Part shown: one piece after another, positions 10,644 through 22,617 of the stretch
How the letters are laid out: each line of letters starts with the position of its first letter
How positions within the stretch are numbered: position 1 is the stretch's first letter
NCBI GenBank assembly: GCA_010093705.1
Contig: MU006089.1
Location: 291,570 to 355,569 of the forward strand
From: Patellaria atrata CBS 101060
Taxonomy: Eukaryota > Ascomycota > Dothideomycetes > Patellariales > Patellariaceae
Length of the DNA stretch: 64,000 nucleotides
Direction of reading: 5' to 3'
The notes under the pieces: model-generated
Seen by the model: only the letters and a program-made list of their open reading frames with translations
Told to the model about the DNA's origin: nothing
Database searches by the model: none
Position numbers and translations under genes: made by a program

Positions 10644-11381
10644 GCGAGTTTAGGGGTGAAGGTTGCGCTTTGGTGTGGCTTCGGTTGTAGAGGTATCTTT
10701 GGTTCAAGATGATGCTTGCAAGGCGTACTCGGTCCTGTCCTACTTTTGTGTTTTAGGGGGCATGGTTACGCATAGAGAGCGGATAAGGTAACGCTGTAAT
10801 GTGGTATACGTGACCATGAATTCATTTTAATGGATATGCTCTTGAATAATTATCACATCCTTCAAGATCATATGGTTTAGTCTTACTACCTTTGTATCAT
10901 TATTGAGTGCTATTATCATCGTGAAATACCTTATGAGTGGATATAGAAGTCATTTCGACCAATCGGAGCAGCCTCGGCTTCGCAACCGCATCATTACTTA
11001 CATATGCGATTAGGTAGGGTACACCAAACTTGTAATACTCTCAAAACGTCGGTTTTCGAGAAATTTATAAAGGTGGGTCTCTATTTATTGAATAATTCAT
11101 ATCTTACTGATCTCTCTGTTGTTCAATGCGATTCGATTTATGACTATGAGCATAGTGGGAGCTTCTACCGTACATTATCTTACTCTTTAGGAAGATGTCT
11201 CTATTTCCATTTTTCTTTGATCCAATTCCATACACGCTAAATTATCTCTATTGACTATTGAATTTGTTCCGGGACAAAATCTCTTGTTTCTACGAAGCCG
11301 TGCTTATCATAAGCCCGCCTGACTCCATTCACTTTGTCCTCTCTAACACCTTACTAGACTCTTCGCCTCGAAGTCATCGCC
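10644..11381. other. Intergenic, about 0.7 kb
   Basis: Region between the kinase and QNS1. An AT-rich stretch lies at 10800-11250. A CCAAT box (CGACCAATCGG) is at 10959-10963, about 420 nt before the QNS1 ATG. No gene is visible. Confidence 0.5.
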
Positions 11382-14300
11382 ATGGTTCAATTAGTGAAGT
11401 TGGCGACATGCCAGCTCAATCAATGGGTTCTGGACTTTGAAGGCAATGCCGCACGCATCATCGAATCCATCAAGCATGCTAAAGAGCAGGGTGCTACTTT
11501 CAGACTCGGCCCAGAGCTTGAGATTACTGGATATGGATGTCTGGATCACTTTTTGGAGAACGACACTTATGGTGAGTATCTCTGTTAGTATGGAGATTAT
11601 AACTGACCTTGACCCGTTGCACATAGATCATTCATGGGATATGGTAGGGACATAACATTCTAATCATGTGATGTTATGCTGGGAATGGATGGCTAATGTA
11701 GGGTTATTGAAGATTGAACGGATCATTACGCATCCAAACTGCCAGGATGTAAGTCCTTCCTGATGTTTTATACGACTCAGATAGTAACCAAATAGAATAG
11801 ATACTAATCGACCTGGGTATGCGTACTCCTATTCTGAAATGTTACTGTTGTACTTAACACCATCCTCTTTTAAGGGGCACCAATCATGCATAAGGGTCTC
11901 AGACTGAACTGTAGAGTTATCGTTCACAACAGCAAGATTGTCCTGGTCAGACCAAAACTATCACTTGCCAATGATGGTAACTTTAGAGAGGTTAGAATCT
12001 TCGAATGATATTTGGCACAGCTGTTCTGAAGACTGGGTTTAGATGCGGTATTTTACGCCTTGGCCGAAAGGAGTGCTCGAGGATGTGAGTAAGGTGTTCT
12101 TCACTACAATTTTGAGATACTTACAGACATTTGTAGTTTTATCTTCCAGACGTTATCCGAGAGTCTACAGGTCAAGTCAAATGTGAGATTGGGGAGTGTG
12201 TGCTCAGACTTCAAGATACCGTCCTAGCCCCTGAAACATGCGAAGGTTGGTTTACAACAGTCAACTCTTTAAGGGCGGTTACTAATCAGCATTTAGAATT
12301 ATTTACACCGAATGGTCCATCGATCGCTCAGGGGTTAGATGGTGTAGAAATTTTTACGAACGCGAGCGGTAGCCATCATAGTGTAAGTCTATAGATGGGG
12401 AAATTCCAAGTTGAGAATAGATTTCTAAATAACTCAGTTAAGGAAGCTAGATCAGAGGTTACAACTTATCCTTGAGGCTACGGTAAGTTATATCATACTC
12501 CATCTGCAATTTTCTTGCGTGTCTAGACCTTGAATAGAGAAAATCAGGAGGAGTATATATGTACAGCAATCAGTGCGGCGGAGGTAATCAATCCCTGAGG
12601 TAGAATGGTGACTCAATACTAAAGGTTCCATGTAGATGGTGACCGACTCTACTATGACGGTTGCGCGATGATCGTGATAAACGGCAAGATAAAGGCTCAG
12701 GGAAGTCAGTTCTCCCTAAAAGATGTCGAAGTTCTTACAGCTACTGTAGACCTCGTAAGTGATAACACCCCCCTTTGAATGCTGAAAAATAGATATTGAT
12801 TAATACAGGATGAAGTGAGGTAAACTACCCTTGTATCCTTCTAGCACCATATCCCTAACTGTTGAATAACAGGTCATACCGATTTGCTCCGAGTAGAGCG
12901 TAAGTCACCCAGATTATGTATTACCCTTGGACACTACTTATAATCTCAGCCTACAAGCAGTAGAGCAACTTCGCAATGGAAACAGCCTAAAGAGAATTGA
13001 ACTACTCGAGTATCGGTTGTCTCGCAAGAGTGCCGTTATTGATTTCAGCTTGAAACCTTCACCGACCCTCGAACCGCGGTACCACACACCTTCCGAAGAA
13101 ATTGGCATGTGTGGTGGTGCTTTCCTGTGGGATTATCTACGGTATTCTATTGGTTTTCATGCCCCGATAGTTATCACTTTACTAACTAATATCGTAGACG
13201 GAGCCGCCAAGCTGGCTACTTTATTCCCCTATCTGGTGGTAAGTTGACATCCTCATTATTCATCCCCTTTGTTAAGTGAAATGTTAGGTATCGATTCCTG
13301 CGCGACATCCGTCATGGTTTTCAAGTAAGTGCAGACCCATGTTCATAAGTTGAATATGTTGAGACTGACAGAATCTTGCAGTATGTGTAGAATGGTGCTC
13401 CAAGCTATTGATGAGGGCGATAAACAGGTCATAGCAGACGCTCGTCGTATTTCTGGAGAAGCTGAGGACTCAGATTGGCTACCGAAATCACCTCAGGAGC
13501 TATCCAACAAGATATTCCATACTTGCTTTATGGGCAGTGTGAATAGCTCGAAAGAGACTCGGTTTGTTCCCGTAGTATTATAGTCTGAGACAATATTAAC
13601 GTACGGTATAGTTCTCGAGCTAAAGAACTAGCTGCGAATATTGGAGCGTAAGCAGTTTTTATTAGGGCTGCAGATCTATAACTAATATCACTTAGCTATC
13701 ATATAGACTTAAATATCGACAGTGTAGTTACTGCTTTAACGACTATGTTCTCCGCGGTCACAAACTTCGTACCCAGGTTTAAGGTGAGTATTACTTCCTA
13801 GGCAAAACTCTAAAGACAATACACTCACATATTCTAAGCTACATGGTGGAACCGCGACGGAAAATTTAGCGTAAGTACAACAGTCTTTCACGTACACACA
13901 AATGGCTGATAGTGGTTAGACTCCAAAATATTCAAGCAAGACTACGAATGGTTATAGCTTACATGTAAGAGACTTCCCTTTTACGTACATCAATCCCCTA
14001 ATAAAAGCCGACAGGTTCGCGCAACTTCTACCGTCTGTAAGACAACGACCTGGAGGTGGCGGTCTACTAGTACTGGGAAGCGCGAGTGGGTGCCCCTTCT
14101 AGAATTCTCTATGCCATTTACTGACTTTAAAAAGATGTTGACGAATGTTTGCGTGGATGTAAGGAGAGCGGGACTCAACCTATTTATATATATCTGACTA
14201 ATTTGTTCATCATAAGACTTAACAAAGTACGATTGTTCTTCAGCAGATATCAACCCCATAGGTAGGAACACTTTACAAGTTCAAAAACTTCCTCAATTAA

Positions 14301-15091
14301 TCATGTAAAGGTGGCATCTCGAAGACCGATCTGAAAGGATTCATCGCGGTAGGTTAAAATGGCAGCAGAGTTCACCACTACAGCGCTGAATTACAGCAGT
14401 ATGCGCAAGAACACTACGACCTCCCTATTCTAGAAGGGTTTCTATCCGCTGTCCCAACAGCAGAGGTACGAAACCACTGTCCCACCCCAAACGAATTGCA
14501 TCTACTTACAAATATAATAGCTCGAGCCTATTTCGGAAACATATGTCCAGTCCGACGAAGCAGATATGGGCATGACTTACGACGAGCTCAGTCAATTTGG
14601 CACCCTCCGCAAGGTCCACCGACTTTCGGGATACGGGATGTGGCAGGCGCTGCTGCATCTCTGGGGAGATCGACTTTCTCCCAGACAGGTCTATGAGAAG
14701 ACGAGGTGGTTCTTTTGGTGTTGGGCCGCTAATAGGCATAAGATGACCGTCATGACGCCTGCGTTGCATATGGTGAGTCTATATTAGCGCAATTCCATGT
14801 CACTGTTTGTGTGATTGAGGGAAGTAAGAAAGAAAGGGAAAGGGGAAGCAGGTGTTGTTGAGCTTATAAGGTTAACGGAGTGATAGGAACAATACTCCCC
14901 GGATGATAATCGTTATGATTGTAAGTTTAACCCTTTCCTTTTGTAGGGAGTTTGTGATTAGATCCAGCAAAGTTAACGAATTGCTAGTACGTCCCTTCGT
15001 CTATCCCGTGTTCTCGTGGCCGTGGAAGAAGGTCGAGGACGCTTTGAAGGTATTTGAGAGCGAGGAAGCCAAGGCAAAAAAGACGGAGTGA
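11382..15091 (+). CDS. QNS1: Glutamine-dependent NAD+ synthetase, 29 exons
   Basis: Converts deamido-NAD to NAD using glutamine, the last step of NAD synthesis. My model joins 29 exons (11-252 nt), total 2145 nt, 714 aa. The N-terminal nitrilase-type glutaminase carries Glu45 ([10 protein letters not shown]), Lys114 ([11 protein letters not shown]) and Cys174 (APETCEELFTPNG), the expected Glu-Lys-Cys triad. The C-terminal synthetase has the PLSGGIDSC ATP-pyrophosphatase loop near 362-369, and also [22 protein letters not shown] and SPDDNRYD. Exons: 11382-11571, 11627-11643, 11713-11748, 11801-11816, 11875-11990, 12043-12084, 12137-12245, 12297-12382, 12438-12482, 12538-12583, 12636-12754, 12809-12819, 12873-12899, 12950-13141, 13198-13238, 13288-13324, 13382-13561, 13612-13647, 13696-13783, 13839-13870, 13920-13964, 14015-14085, 14135-14158, 14217-14261, 14311-14348, 14400-14465, 14521-14772, 14887-14920, 14988-15091. 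All phases close, so the gene looks intact. Confidence 0.95.
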
Positions 15092-15465
15092 GCAGGCTGG
15101 TAGTTCCTTCCGAAATAGGGATACATCCCGCAAGGAAGGTAACCGTTGGGCAACTATGAATGGCTTGTACTTACAGTACTATACGAGAATCAAGGAAAGT
15201 TATCAGACAGCTCATTAAATGAACCCACTCATACCCGACTGTATTATGCTAGTTCCTAGGTTGTTTATTACAACAAGGCCCTCCACTTCCCACATAGAAC
15301 TTAAATTAAAAGTAAACGAACGCATCCTAAGCTTCCCCTGTGTATACCACCCCCAAACATTAACACCCTACCATAACACCCGACATCAAAAACCCACCTG
15401 GCCTTCTGCGCCTAGAACCACCCTATCCCCATGCCCGAAATCCAGATCCGACAATACCTCCAGAA
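15092..15465. other. Convergent intergenic spacer
   Basis: Lies between the 3' ends of QNS1 (+) and the MARVEL-like gene (-). It contains a TACAGTACT word near 15173 and nothing else notable. Confidence 0.5.
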
Positions 15466-15567
15466 TCAACCTCGAACCGGATAAGGCGGCGCACCACCTG
15501 CGCCCGACGGCGAAAACACACTCCCCCTATTCCCCGCTCCCGCCCCCTGTCCTGCCCCCGTCGCCGG

Positions 15568-15603
<36 letters not shown>

Positions 15604-16424
15604 AGCATACTTCTCTCCCTCCGCAAGCGCCGTCTCCGTCCGCGCAAACGTCGACGTGGGAGCCGGATCCGGAGCCGGAGCCGGGTGAGCAAACGCCGGA
15701 TTGGGTCCCACGGGTACCGTGGCCGCCGCTTCCGTATCCCGCGCGTGCGCGGGAGCGGAACCGACAAGATGGCGACAATGACGTCCCGACAGTGCCACCA
15801 TCCCGAAAAGGAACAACGGAACCTCGAGGCCAGCGAAAACCGCAGCCGCGACGCCAGCGCGCCGGGCCGGTTTGCTGCCGCCGTAGAGATGGCGCGTATA
15901 TGCTTCTTTGCCGTAGAAGCGGTAGACGCGGTGGTAGGCGGACAGGAGGGTGGCGGCGACGAGCCAGAGGAGGAGGGCGAGGGTGTCGGTGGCGAGGGCG
16001 AGGCGGGTCGAGTGGTGTTTTGAGAGGGTGGCGTAGGAAAAGGGGGTTGAGAGGGGGAGGAGCGGGAGGAGGGTTAGGGTTGCGATTACGGCTGTTGTTA
16101 TGAGGGCGGGGCGGATCTGTTTGGCGGGGGGTTTGTTAGCTGGGATAAATTGGGGGGATTTGAGGGTTGATGGGGTTGGGAGATGGGTTTGTTTCGGACG
16201 GGATTATTGCAGGGGGGAAAGGGGAAATGGGTCTGAGGAGTTCATGGGAGACGTACGGGACCGCCATCGTTGACGCTGAGACCGTAAGCGACGAGCCCGA
16301 GGACGAGAATTGCGAGGAGAGCTTGGAGTATACGGAGGGGGAGAAACCACGATGGGACGGGTGCTGCGCCTCCACGGAGCCCTAGGGAAGAGAGGGGGGA
16401 ATGATGAGCACGTTCAGGAGGCAT
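15466..16424 (-). CDS. MARVEL-like four-TM membrane protein
   Basis: Two exons on the minus strand, 16424-16257 and 16116-15466, giving 272 aa. The intron runs 16256-16117 (140 nt; GTACGT donor, CTAAC branch site 16-20 nt before the AAACAG acceptor). Four hydrophobic helices can be read: LRILQALLAILVLGLVAYG, ALITTAVIATLTLLPLLPL, TLALLLWLVAATLLSAY and AGVAAAVFAGLEVPLFLFG. The order, the Arg before helix 1 and the YRFYG loop after helix 3 fit fungal MARVEL-domain proteins of the plasma membrane. The cytosolic tail of about 110 residues is Ala/Pro-rich with a (PA) run. The exon is very GC-rich, which creates long spurious open frames on the other strand (15219-16103). Function is inferred only from topology. 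Confidence 0.8.
15567..15606 (+). repeat. (GGAGCA)n simple repeat
   Basis: About six units of GGAGCA. Read on the minus strand they encode the alternating Ala/Pro stretch in the tail of the MARVEL-like protein. Confidence 0.85.
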
Positions 16425-17430
16425 TTTTTGCAGGTTCTTTCCCCGAATTGTGCAAGTAAAAAGATTCCCAGTGCCGTTTGAAAGAGCGAAGTTATCGAGG
16501 AAATCCTTCAGATGGAGCGAAAGCTTGAAGCTGAGACAAACATCGTTTTTGAGTGTAGGAATTCGCGATATCCGTTTCATGACGACAGGAGGGAACAAAG
16601 GTCACTATTACGGTTGCGTCGTAATGGTAAGGTATGAACGCGGTGATAAGGAATGAAGGCTCAACATAGGAATGTTGTGCGACCATAATGTTACCAAATG
16701 GGATCGAAGCGACACTGAGCGATTTCACCATTTCTGTAGTACACGAGTAAAATTGAAGAGCGACTATCGGAGGTATCAAGCTATGAGCTATGAGGAAACC
16801 AAGCGGATGACACCAAACCTTCATCAAGACAGACAGAACTAGTGTCCACTGTACAGTTCTTTAATACCAGCCCCAGACGCAACCCATTCCGAAAGAAAAC
16901 TCAGATGAGGGTAATATACAAATTACAATAGAGTTATTTATCAGAAAGAAAACAAAAGTAGCGGAAGACTCATGCCAACTGTGATAATATCCAGCCTCTC
17001 TTAGGGAGGACATGTGAAAACTTTTCCTGAAAGCAACTTGTTTTCGAAAAGAATTCGAGCGATGACGATATAACCAGAAAAAGATTCGCTCGTATGATGT
17101 GCAAACTATAAAACACTCTGGTAGGAAGAACACCTTTGCAACCCCTTACCATGGACCGGTCGTGAAAAAGAAAAACGCCGGTCTTTCCGCAATCCCCGCC
17201 GCCCATACCAGTTCTTGAACCGTTCAACCTGACCTACCCCAACACCTCTTTGTTTGCTCATTGGGTTTTTTCAGAAGTCGCTATCGTGTACGGGACTACT
17301 GCCGAGACAAATGTGATGACGCCGGCCAACTCCTCGTTATGTGGGTACTTTCGCAAAGCCAGTTCGATGACGCTGATAAGGAATTCAACAAGTATTACAA
17401 AATAAACTTCAGAATCGGTCGCGTATTTCC
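16425..17430. other. Intergenic, about 1 kb
   Basis: Promoter of the MARVEL-like gene and 3' flank of the C2H2 gene, both on the minus strand. A CTGTACAGT palindrome lies near 16849. No supported gene. Confidence 0.5.
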
Positions 17431-19434
17431 TTATCGACCTTGTTGTTGCGGTTGCTGTTGTTCTTTGAGGCTTGCAACTTCGTTTTGAAGTCTGTTGACT
17501 TCGTCTTGCGTTCTTGCCAAACGCGCTTCTATATCACGAACGTACGCCCATAGATCGGACTCTGCTCTTGCTCCTAAAACTTCGCGCATGCTGCCACCGC
17601 TACTCGGCGCGTGACTATGGCTGGATAAACTCCCAGGATTCGATGCATTCGTTGGACCACTCTGGCCTGGTTGTTGATGCAAGATGTTGGGGTGATGTTG
17701 AATGCCACTCATGTTTGCTTGCGGTGGCGGATTGGACATTGATTTAGGAATGGATATTCTAGGATCCGATGGGCTTAGGCCCGGGAGAGATGGTAGATGG
17801 GGAACGTTAGATGTGTTGACGGAAGGTGGTGGAAGGCCCATAGGAGATGAACCTCTGCCTGCACCGCGACTGTACTGAGATGGGTGAAGTTGATGTTGCA
17901 TATTGGGCGAGCGGGCGCCGGGTACCGATCCCGACTCCGGAACTCCAAGCCGATTATCGGTTTGGCCGGGAGACAGCGGCTTCGGACTTTCCGTCATCCC
18001 ACCTTGTGCATAGACACCTGCGCTCTGACCGGCGCTAAAATGTACAGAAGCCATGCTTGATCCTGGTTGTAGATTGGGGCTCAACGTGCTGGACTGATCC
18101 CTCGACGAAGCCGCACTTGTGCTAGGCGGATACATAGGTCGAAGGTTATTGCCCAACATTCTATTCCCCGCAACAGGAGGATAAGTACTTCCATGTTGAT
18201 TGTAGCTTGTCGAGGTGGAGCCCTGCCTCTGTGGATGCTTATGCGCCGGTTCACTTACTCTTCGACCGGAATTGGTGTTATCGTCCTCCATATTTTCATC
18301 ATCGTCATTTTCTTGTCCATGGTACATTAGTCCCTCCATGCCTTCCTCTTTTCCCTCTCCACCTTCTTCATCCACACCTCCAAAACTAGCCCTTCTACCC
18401 GCACAACCGCCTTGCCCTTTGTTATGTCGAGCCAAAGCATCTCCTCGAGCAAATCGTCGTCCACACTTAGGGCACGTGTGGGGTCTTTCCCCAGTATGAA
18501 GCTTGGTATGCCGCTTCAAGTCATGAAGTCTTCGAAATCTTGCTTGACATGTAGGGCATTCAAATGGTTTCTCCTGGCTGTGGGTCAAAAGATGACTTTT
18601 CAGATTATGATGCCTTGTGAAATCCGTCGAACAATAAGGACATTTGTGTCTTCTCGTCGTCGGAGACCGGGGAGTACTTTGAGGATAACCTGGCATGGGT
18701 AGGCTCATTCCTCTTGAGGGACCAGCATCCTGCTCTGGTGGAACGGGACCGGGAAATGTAAATGCTCTATTCGATGGCTGATCCTCGGGAGGATTGGAGG
18801 ATGGGCCTGCAGCGGGTTGCTGTCCGTTATTTTCTCCTAATATGTTATGAAGACTCTGTGGGCCAGCAATAGCTGTTTCGCTTGCCGTTACCGTCGGTGC
18901 AGTGGTGGTATCAACAGAACCAAAACTCGACATGCTCACTGGACTTGTTTGCATATTATCGACAGAGATGTTATCCGGTATCGATATTGCCTTGGATACT
19001 CTTGCGAGCGGTTCACTCATCTTCGTAATAGCATTTGGCGCATCGTTGGTTTTGCTCATGCCTGGATTCCCAAGCAGAGCGTTCAAAGCATTGGCGGCTG
19101 GGTTCGGACTTGTCTGACGGGAACCTTCATGCGCGCGTTGGTCGCGAAGCTTCCGTTGATCCGCCATTGCAGCCGCTCCGGTCAACGGCTGGGGAGAGTA
19201 TCGCGGCGACAAGCCGCGCTCCTGTGTCTTCGCCGATATGGGTTGAACGGCCGGATCGAATGGTTCTTGGGGGAATGAGATCTGTGGCTGTTTTGGTAAA
19301 CCTTGGTCTGTAGGCGCAGGCGCACCAGGTGGCTGAGAGGTTGAAGATATAGATATTGGTGTATTCGGGGTCGCGTTAGATGGTAGGAAACTTCCAGTAT
19401 GTGTGGGAGTTACAGCTCGAGTAGATGTAGCCAT
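17431..19434 (-). CDS. C2H2 zinc-finger transcription factor, 667 aa
   Basis: A single exon. Three consecutive fingers lie at about residues 265-285 (CPYC...H-x4-H), 293-313 (CPTC...H-x4-H) and 321-344. The third reads CPKCGRRFARGDALARH then GQGGC, so its last ligand is Cys (C2HC) instead of His. TGERPH-type linkers join fingers two and three. The protein is a likely sequence-specific DNA-binding regulator. The N-terminal 260 residues are Pro/Ser/Thr-rich and disordered. Immediately after the fingers is an acidic patch (residues about 354-385). The last 45 residues predict a coiled coil (DIEARLARTQDEVNRLQNEV) followed by a Gln run, which suggests dimerisation. I do not recognise a named orthologue; it is not CrzA, MsnA or CreA by finger sequence. 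Confidence 0.9.
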   Translation of the reverse strand: MATSTRAVTPTHTGSFLPSNATPNTPISISSTSQPPGAPAPTDQGLPKQPQISFPQEPFDPAVQPISAKTQERGLSPRYSPQPLTGAAAMADQRKLRDQRAHEGSRQTSPNPAANALNALLGNPGMSKTNDAPNAITKMSEPLARVSKAISIPDNISVDNMQTSPVSMSSFGSVDTTTAPTVTASETAIAGPQSLHNILGENNGQQPAAGPSSNPPEDQPSNRAFTFPGPVPPEQDAGPSRGMSLPMPGYPQSTPRSPTTRRHKCPYCSTDFTRHHNLKSHLLTHSQEKPFECPTCQARFRRLHDLKRHTKLHTGERPHTCPKCGRRFARGDALARHNKGQGGCAGRRASFGGVDEEGGEGKEEGMEGLMYHGQENDDDENMEDDNTNSGRRVSEPAHKHPQRQGSTSTSYNQHGSTYPPVAGNRMLGNNLRPMYPPSTSAASSRDQSSTLSPNLQPGSSMASVHFSAGQSAGVYAQGGMTESPKPLSPGQTDNRLGVPESGSVPGARSPNMQHQLHPSQYSRGAGRGSSPMGLPPPSVNTSNVPHLPSLPGLSPSDPRISIPKSMSNPPPQANMSGIQHHPNILHQQPGQSGPTNASNPGSLSSHSHAPSSGGSMREVLGARAESDLWAYVRDIEARLARTQDEVNRLQNEVASLKEQQQPQQQGR

Positions 19435-22400
19435 GAGATGGAATTTGATGGCGAGTGCTAAGTAACAAGTCTCTATGGGACTTAGAAAGACCGATTACTA
19501 TTACAACGCGACAGGTGTTAGCTTATCCACGCATTTCGAGATACACACATCAGATGGTAAGGGCGGATGATGTATCTCCATGAGAAGTGGATGGGGACAT
19601 GACGCCCACATACCCTGAGTATCTAGCCCCATCAAACCGTATAAAGGCCCGCGAATTAGATTTTTCAACTCATTCAATACACGATTAAAGGCCAAAACAT
19701 GTTTAAGGCATATCCGAGCACGCAGCGATGTCCGGTAAGGCAGGTTGAAGAGTAATGCAGGTACACGGTGTGCGCGTAGCGAGCTTGAGAAAGCTGTTTG
19801 GTTGTTGTTCGATTGTAGCTGCGGACGGGACGGAAGGTTCGTGGCAACCAGGTCACCACGATTGGCTCGAAGGATATAGGCGACAATAGAACAGAATGAA
19901 GGGGAACGTCGAATGGTGAGGTGTGAGTGTTGAGGGTTGAGATAACGGTGAAAGCGAGAACAGCTTTTGCGCGGGTCAGTTTTGGGGAACAAGCTTTTGG
20001 GACGGATAGCGGTGGTGGTTTGCAAGGGAGGGAATAGTTTGTGGTTTGTGTGTGGATGGTGGATGGTGGATGGTGGATGGTGGAGGAGTAAGCACCTCAG
20101 GATGATGGGGATTGAAGAGGCTGGAGAAAGTTCAGCTCGGCAAAGAACGAGCCTCTTTTTACAATATTAATCTCAGGTGTTTGAATCTCACAGGACACAG
20201 GGTGACATGGATAGAGTGATAGACGTAGCGAACGGGTTGCGACGAACCCGATGACGAAGGGGGACTGGAGTGGCTGGACGAAGTTTACCTTTAGGTTGTG
20301 TTGGGGCTGAGGTGATCTCTGGTGTAAAAGCGAAAAGTACAACCACGTAGGTACTGTACGAGTACTACTGTACCGACAGCGCAGTAATATGGATTAAATG
20401 GTTCCCACTACGAGTAACCCGTAAGGTACCGCCTTTAGCTGCAAAAATTGTCAAGCGATTGTATTCGCAGATGATGTTGTTTTAGGGGATACGGGTAGAT
20501 CGAAGGTTCGGTTCTTTCTCTTACGGGCGCTCTGATGGATGGTAGGTACGACCGAGTGACCTTGACCTTATTGCTGGCCTTGCTGGGATTTTTCGCTGTG
20601 GCTTAAGGTAAGTGAAGGCGAACAGACGAAGTCTGTCAGCTTGATTAGTTCTTTTCGCTCCTTTTTAATCATTACCTTTAAGACTCTTGAGGAGAAGCAT
20701 GCGAGGACAAAAAATGACTAAGGTACAGTAATTTAATTGTATCTTATTTTACCATCAATGACACTCGGCTGAGGTGGGAACTGGCCCCCCGCGGACCTCT
20801 ACCTCCTACAATAGGAATTTTTCCTACCTGAACGCTTCCTTGTTTTTTCTAATGATTGTTACATACCAATTATAACGCCTGTGCGAGATTGACATTTCTC
20901 TTTAGCTTGGCCACTCTCTGTTACAAGTACGATAATAATGGTACACAATAACACGACGTAGATGAGCGGGCCTGAACAGGGTGGGTAGTAGGAGATTTTG
21001 CCATACCTAATCGTGGCGCAGCATCATGTGTACTTCACAGATTGGATAGATGGGTTTAAGTCTTTTTTTGCTCCGACGAGAACCGAAACGATTCAAAACA
21101 AACGAACGATACAGTCCCGTCATCCAGCTTCGCGAGGCCGCCCGTCCACCGGTCCCACACGAGCCACCGATACCAACCATGACCCCGTCTCGTCGTCTCG
21201 CACGCATCATAATTTAATCCAAAAACGGTCTTGGTATGGAGTCATTGTGGGCGAAAAGAGAAAACGCATCATAAATTTGTCAGAGCGCCACTTGAACGCA
21301 CGGTTCGCTACGACTGCTTTCGTCCTCTTGGATCCAAAGGTGGTTGTGCTACTTCATGCCGCTTAACGGCAACCAAAGCAACTCTGGCAAGTTACTGCCA
21401 ATAACAATGCGGTTAAAGATACGTCCTCCTTTCTGTCCTCGCCTGCTCGCTTGCTGCCGGTGCTACTAGGGCTCCGATCCAAGCCAAACATCCGATGATT
21501 CGCCCTGGTAGGCTGGAGAGCAAAACGTAGCGCAGCGCAATAATCTCCCAGTCTGCCAATTGGTTTGAATTTCGAAGCCAGGCATTGGCGAGTAATCCAC
21601 TCGACGTCTTGCCTCTAGCCATCTAATAATCATTGATTGTTCGGTCATGCGCTGAAGAAGGAGCAACGTGCTTTTGTCCCAGCTTTACCCAGCTACCGTA
21701 TTTCGGAGCGCCCTCACAACCGTTGCCTGGGAGAGTGGGAGTCCTTAACGCTACGTGTACGGTTCGCCCCAGGTCCAAATTAGGGATCGTCGATGCTGGT
21801 ACTGCTAAGAGTTAGGATCAGCATGGAGTTCCTAAACGGCATTAGCGATGAAGTGGCTGGGAGACACAAAGCCACCTCTCAGCTGGTGAGGTGGAGCACT
21901 AGTCCACTACCGCCTCCCATTGGTGAAAACTCGCCATAGACAGATTCCTAAAGTGATTCTAAACTCTTGCTATGTGTAAAGGATAGGAGCTGTCGTGAGC
22001 TGGTAATCCTTCTGTCCTTAGATATAGATTAGATTCCAGTCTTCTAATAATCGTTGCAAAACAGCCGGAAGTCTGTTTATTCTTGAGTCAGATATGTTCA
22101 GAGCCGCTTTAACCCTAGTGATTCATCTGTGATTAGTTCTATGCGATCAGGCCTGTCAATATCGACCAGACCATATGAATGTCACATTGCCATTTCCAAG
22201 CTGTTCGCCCGTTCTTCCGCGTCCTCTTTGGGACATTATTGGTTGGATCTAATCCATTTCTTGACTTTCCTCACTCGTGTTCGGTTCGGTAAGGTATAGT
22301 TTCTGAACAGGACAAGGGCTACTATCGTCTTGATCCAAGGTCTTGAGCCTAGGTAGGTGAAGGGTACTGATGCTATATCTCCCTCTTATATCTGGCCTAA

Positions 22401-22617
22401 GAGTGCATGACTGGACGTAAATCAATAAACACATCGATGGTCATTTGACGAGGTTTGACTATTTCTTATGGTGGACATCTAAAGAGAGGTTTCAAATGAT
22501 AACTCAAACATCGAACACCTTTGCTCGACAGTGAAGAGAGTAAACATAATCCATTCCCGAGTAATACTGATTCTTGTCCTCAAGGATCGATGATCACGAC
22601 ATGTAGGTGCAGAGGAG
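19435..22617. other. Gene-free stretch, about 3.2 kb
   Basis: Lies between the start of the C2H2 gene and the end of PCH2, both minus. The first 600 nt are probably the C2H2 promoter and leader and contain a tandem repeat at 20053. GTACTGTAC-type words occur at 20351-20359 and 20723-20730. Open frames at 20998-21366 and 19501-20025 lack any family feature. Nothing else is recognised. Confidence 0.5.
20053..20084. repeat. (GGTGGAT)n short tandem repeat
   Basis: Four to five perfect heptamer copies lie about 0.6 kb upstream of the C2H2 gene. Probably a microsatellite. Confidence 0.85.

Noticed and set aside
11644-11712. Apparent frameshift in QNS1 between exons 2 and 3
   Set aside because: It appears only if the first acceptor (TGTAG) is used. 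The acceptor GAAG 11 nt further on restores frame and gives [18 protein letters not shown], the expected family spacing.
15219-16103. Long plus-strand open frame (294 codons) over the MARVEL-like gene
   Set aside because: GC-rich shadow. The translation is Arg/Gly/Pro noise, while the minus strand gives four clean TM helices and a valid intron.
20998-21366. 122-codon plus-strand open frame in the 3.2-kb gap
   Set aside because: No recognisable motif, no splice context, and no start context; likely chance.
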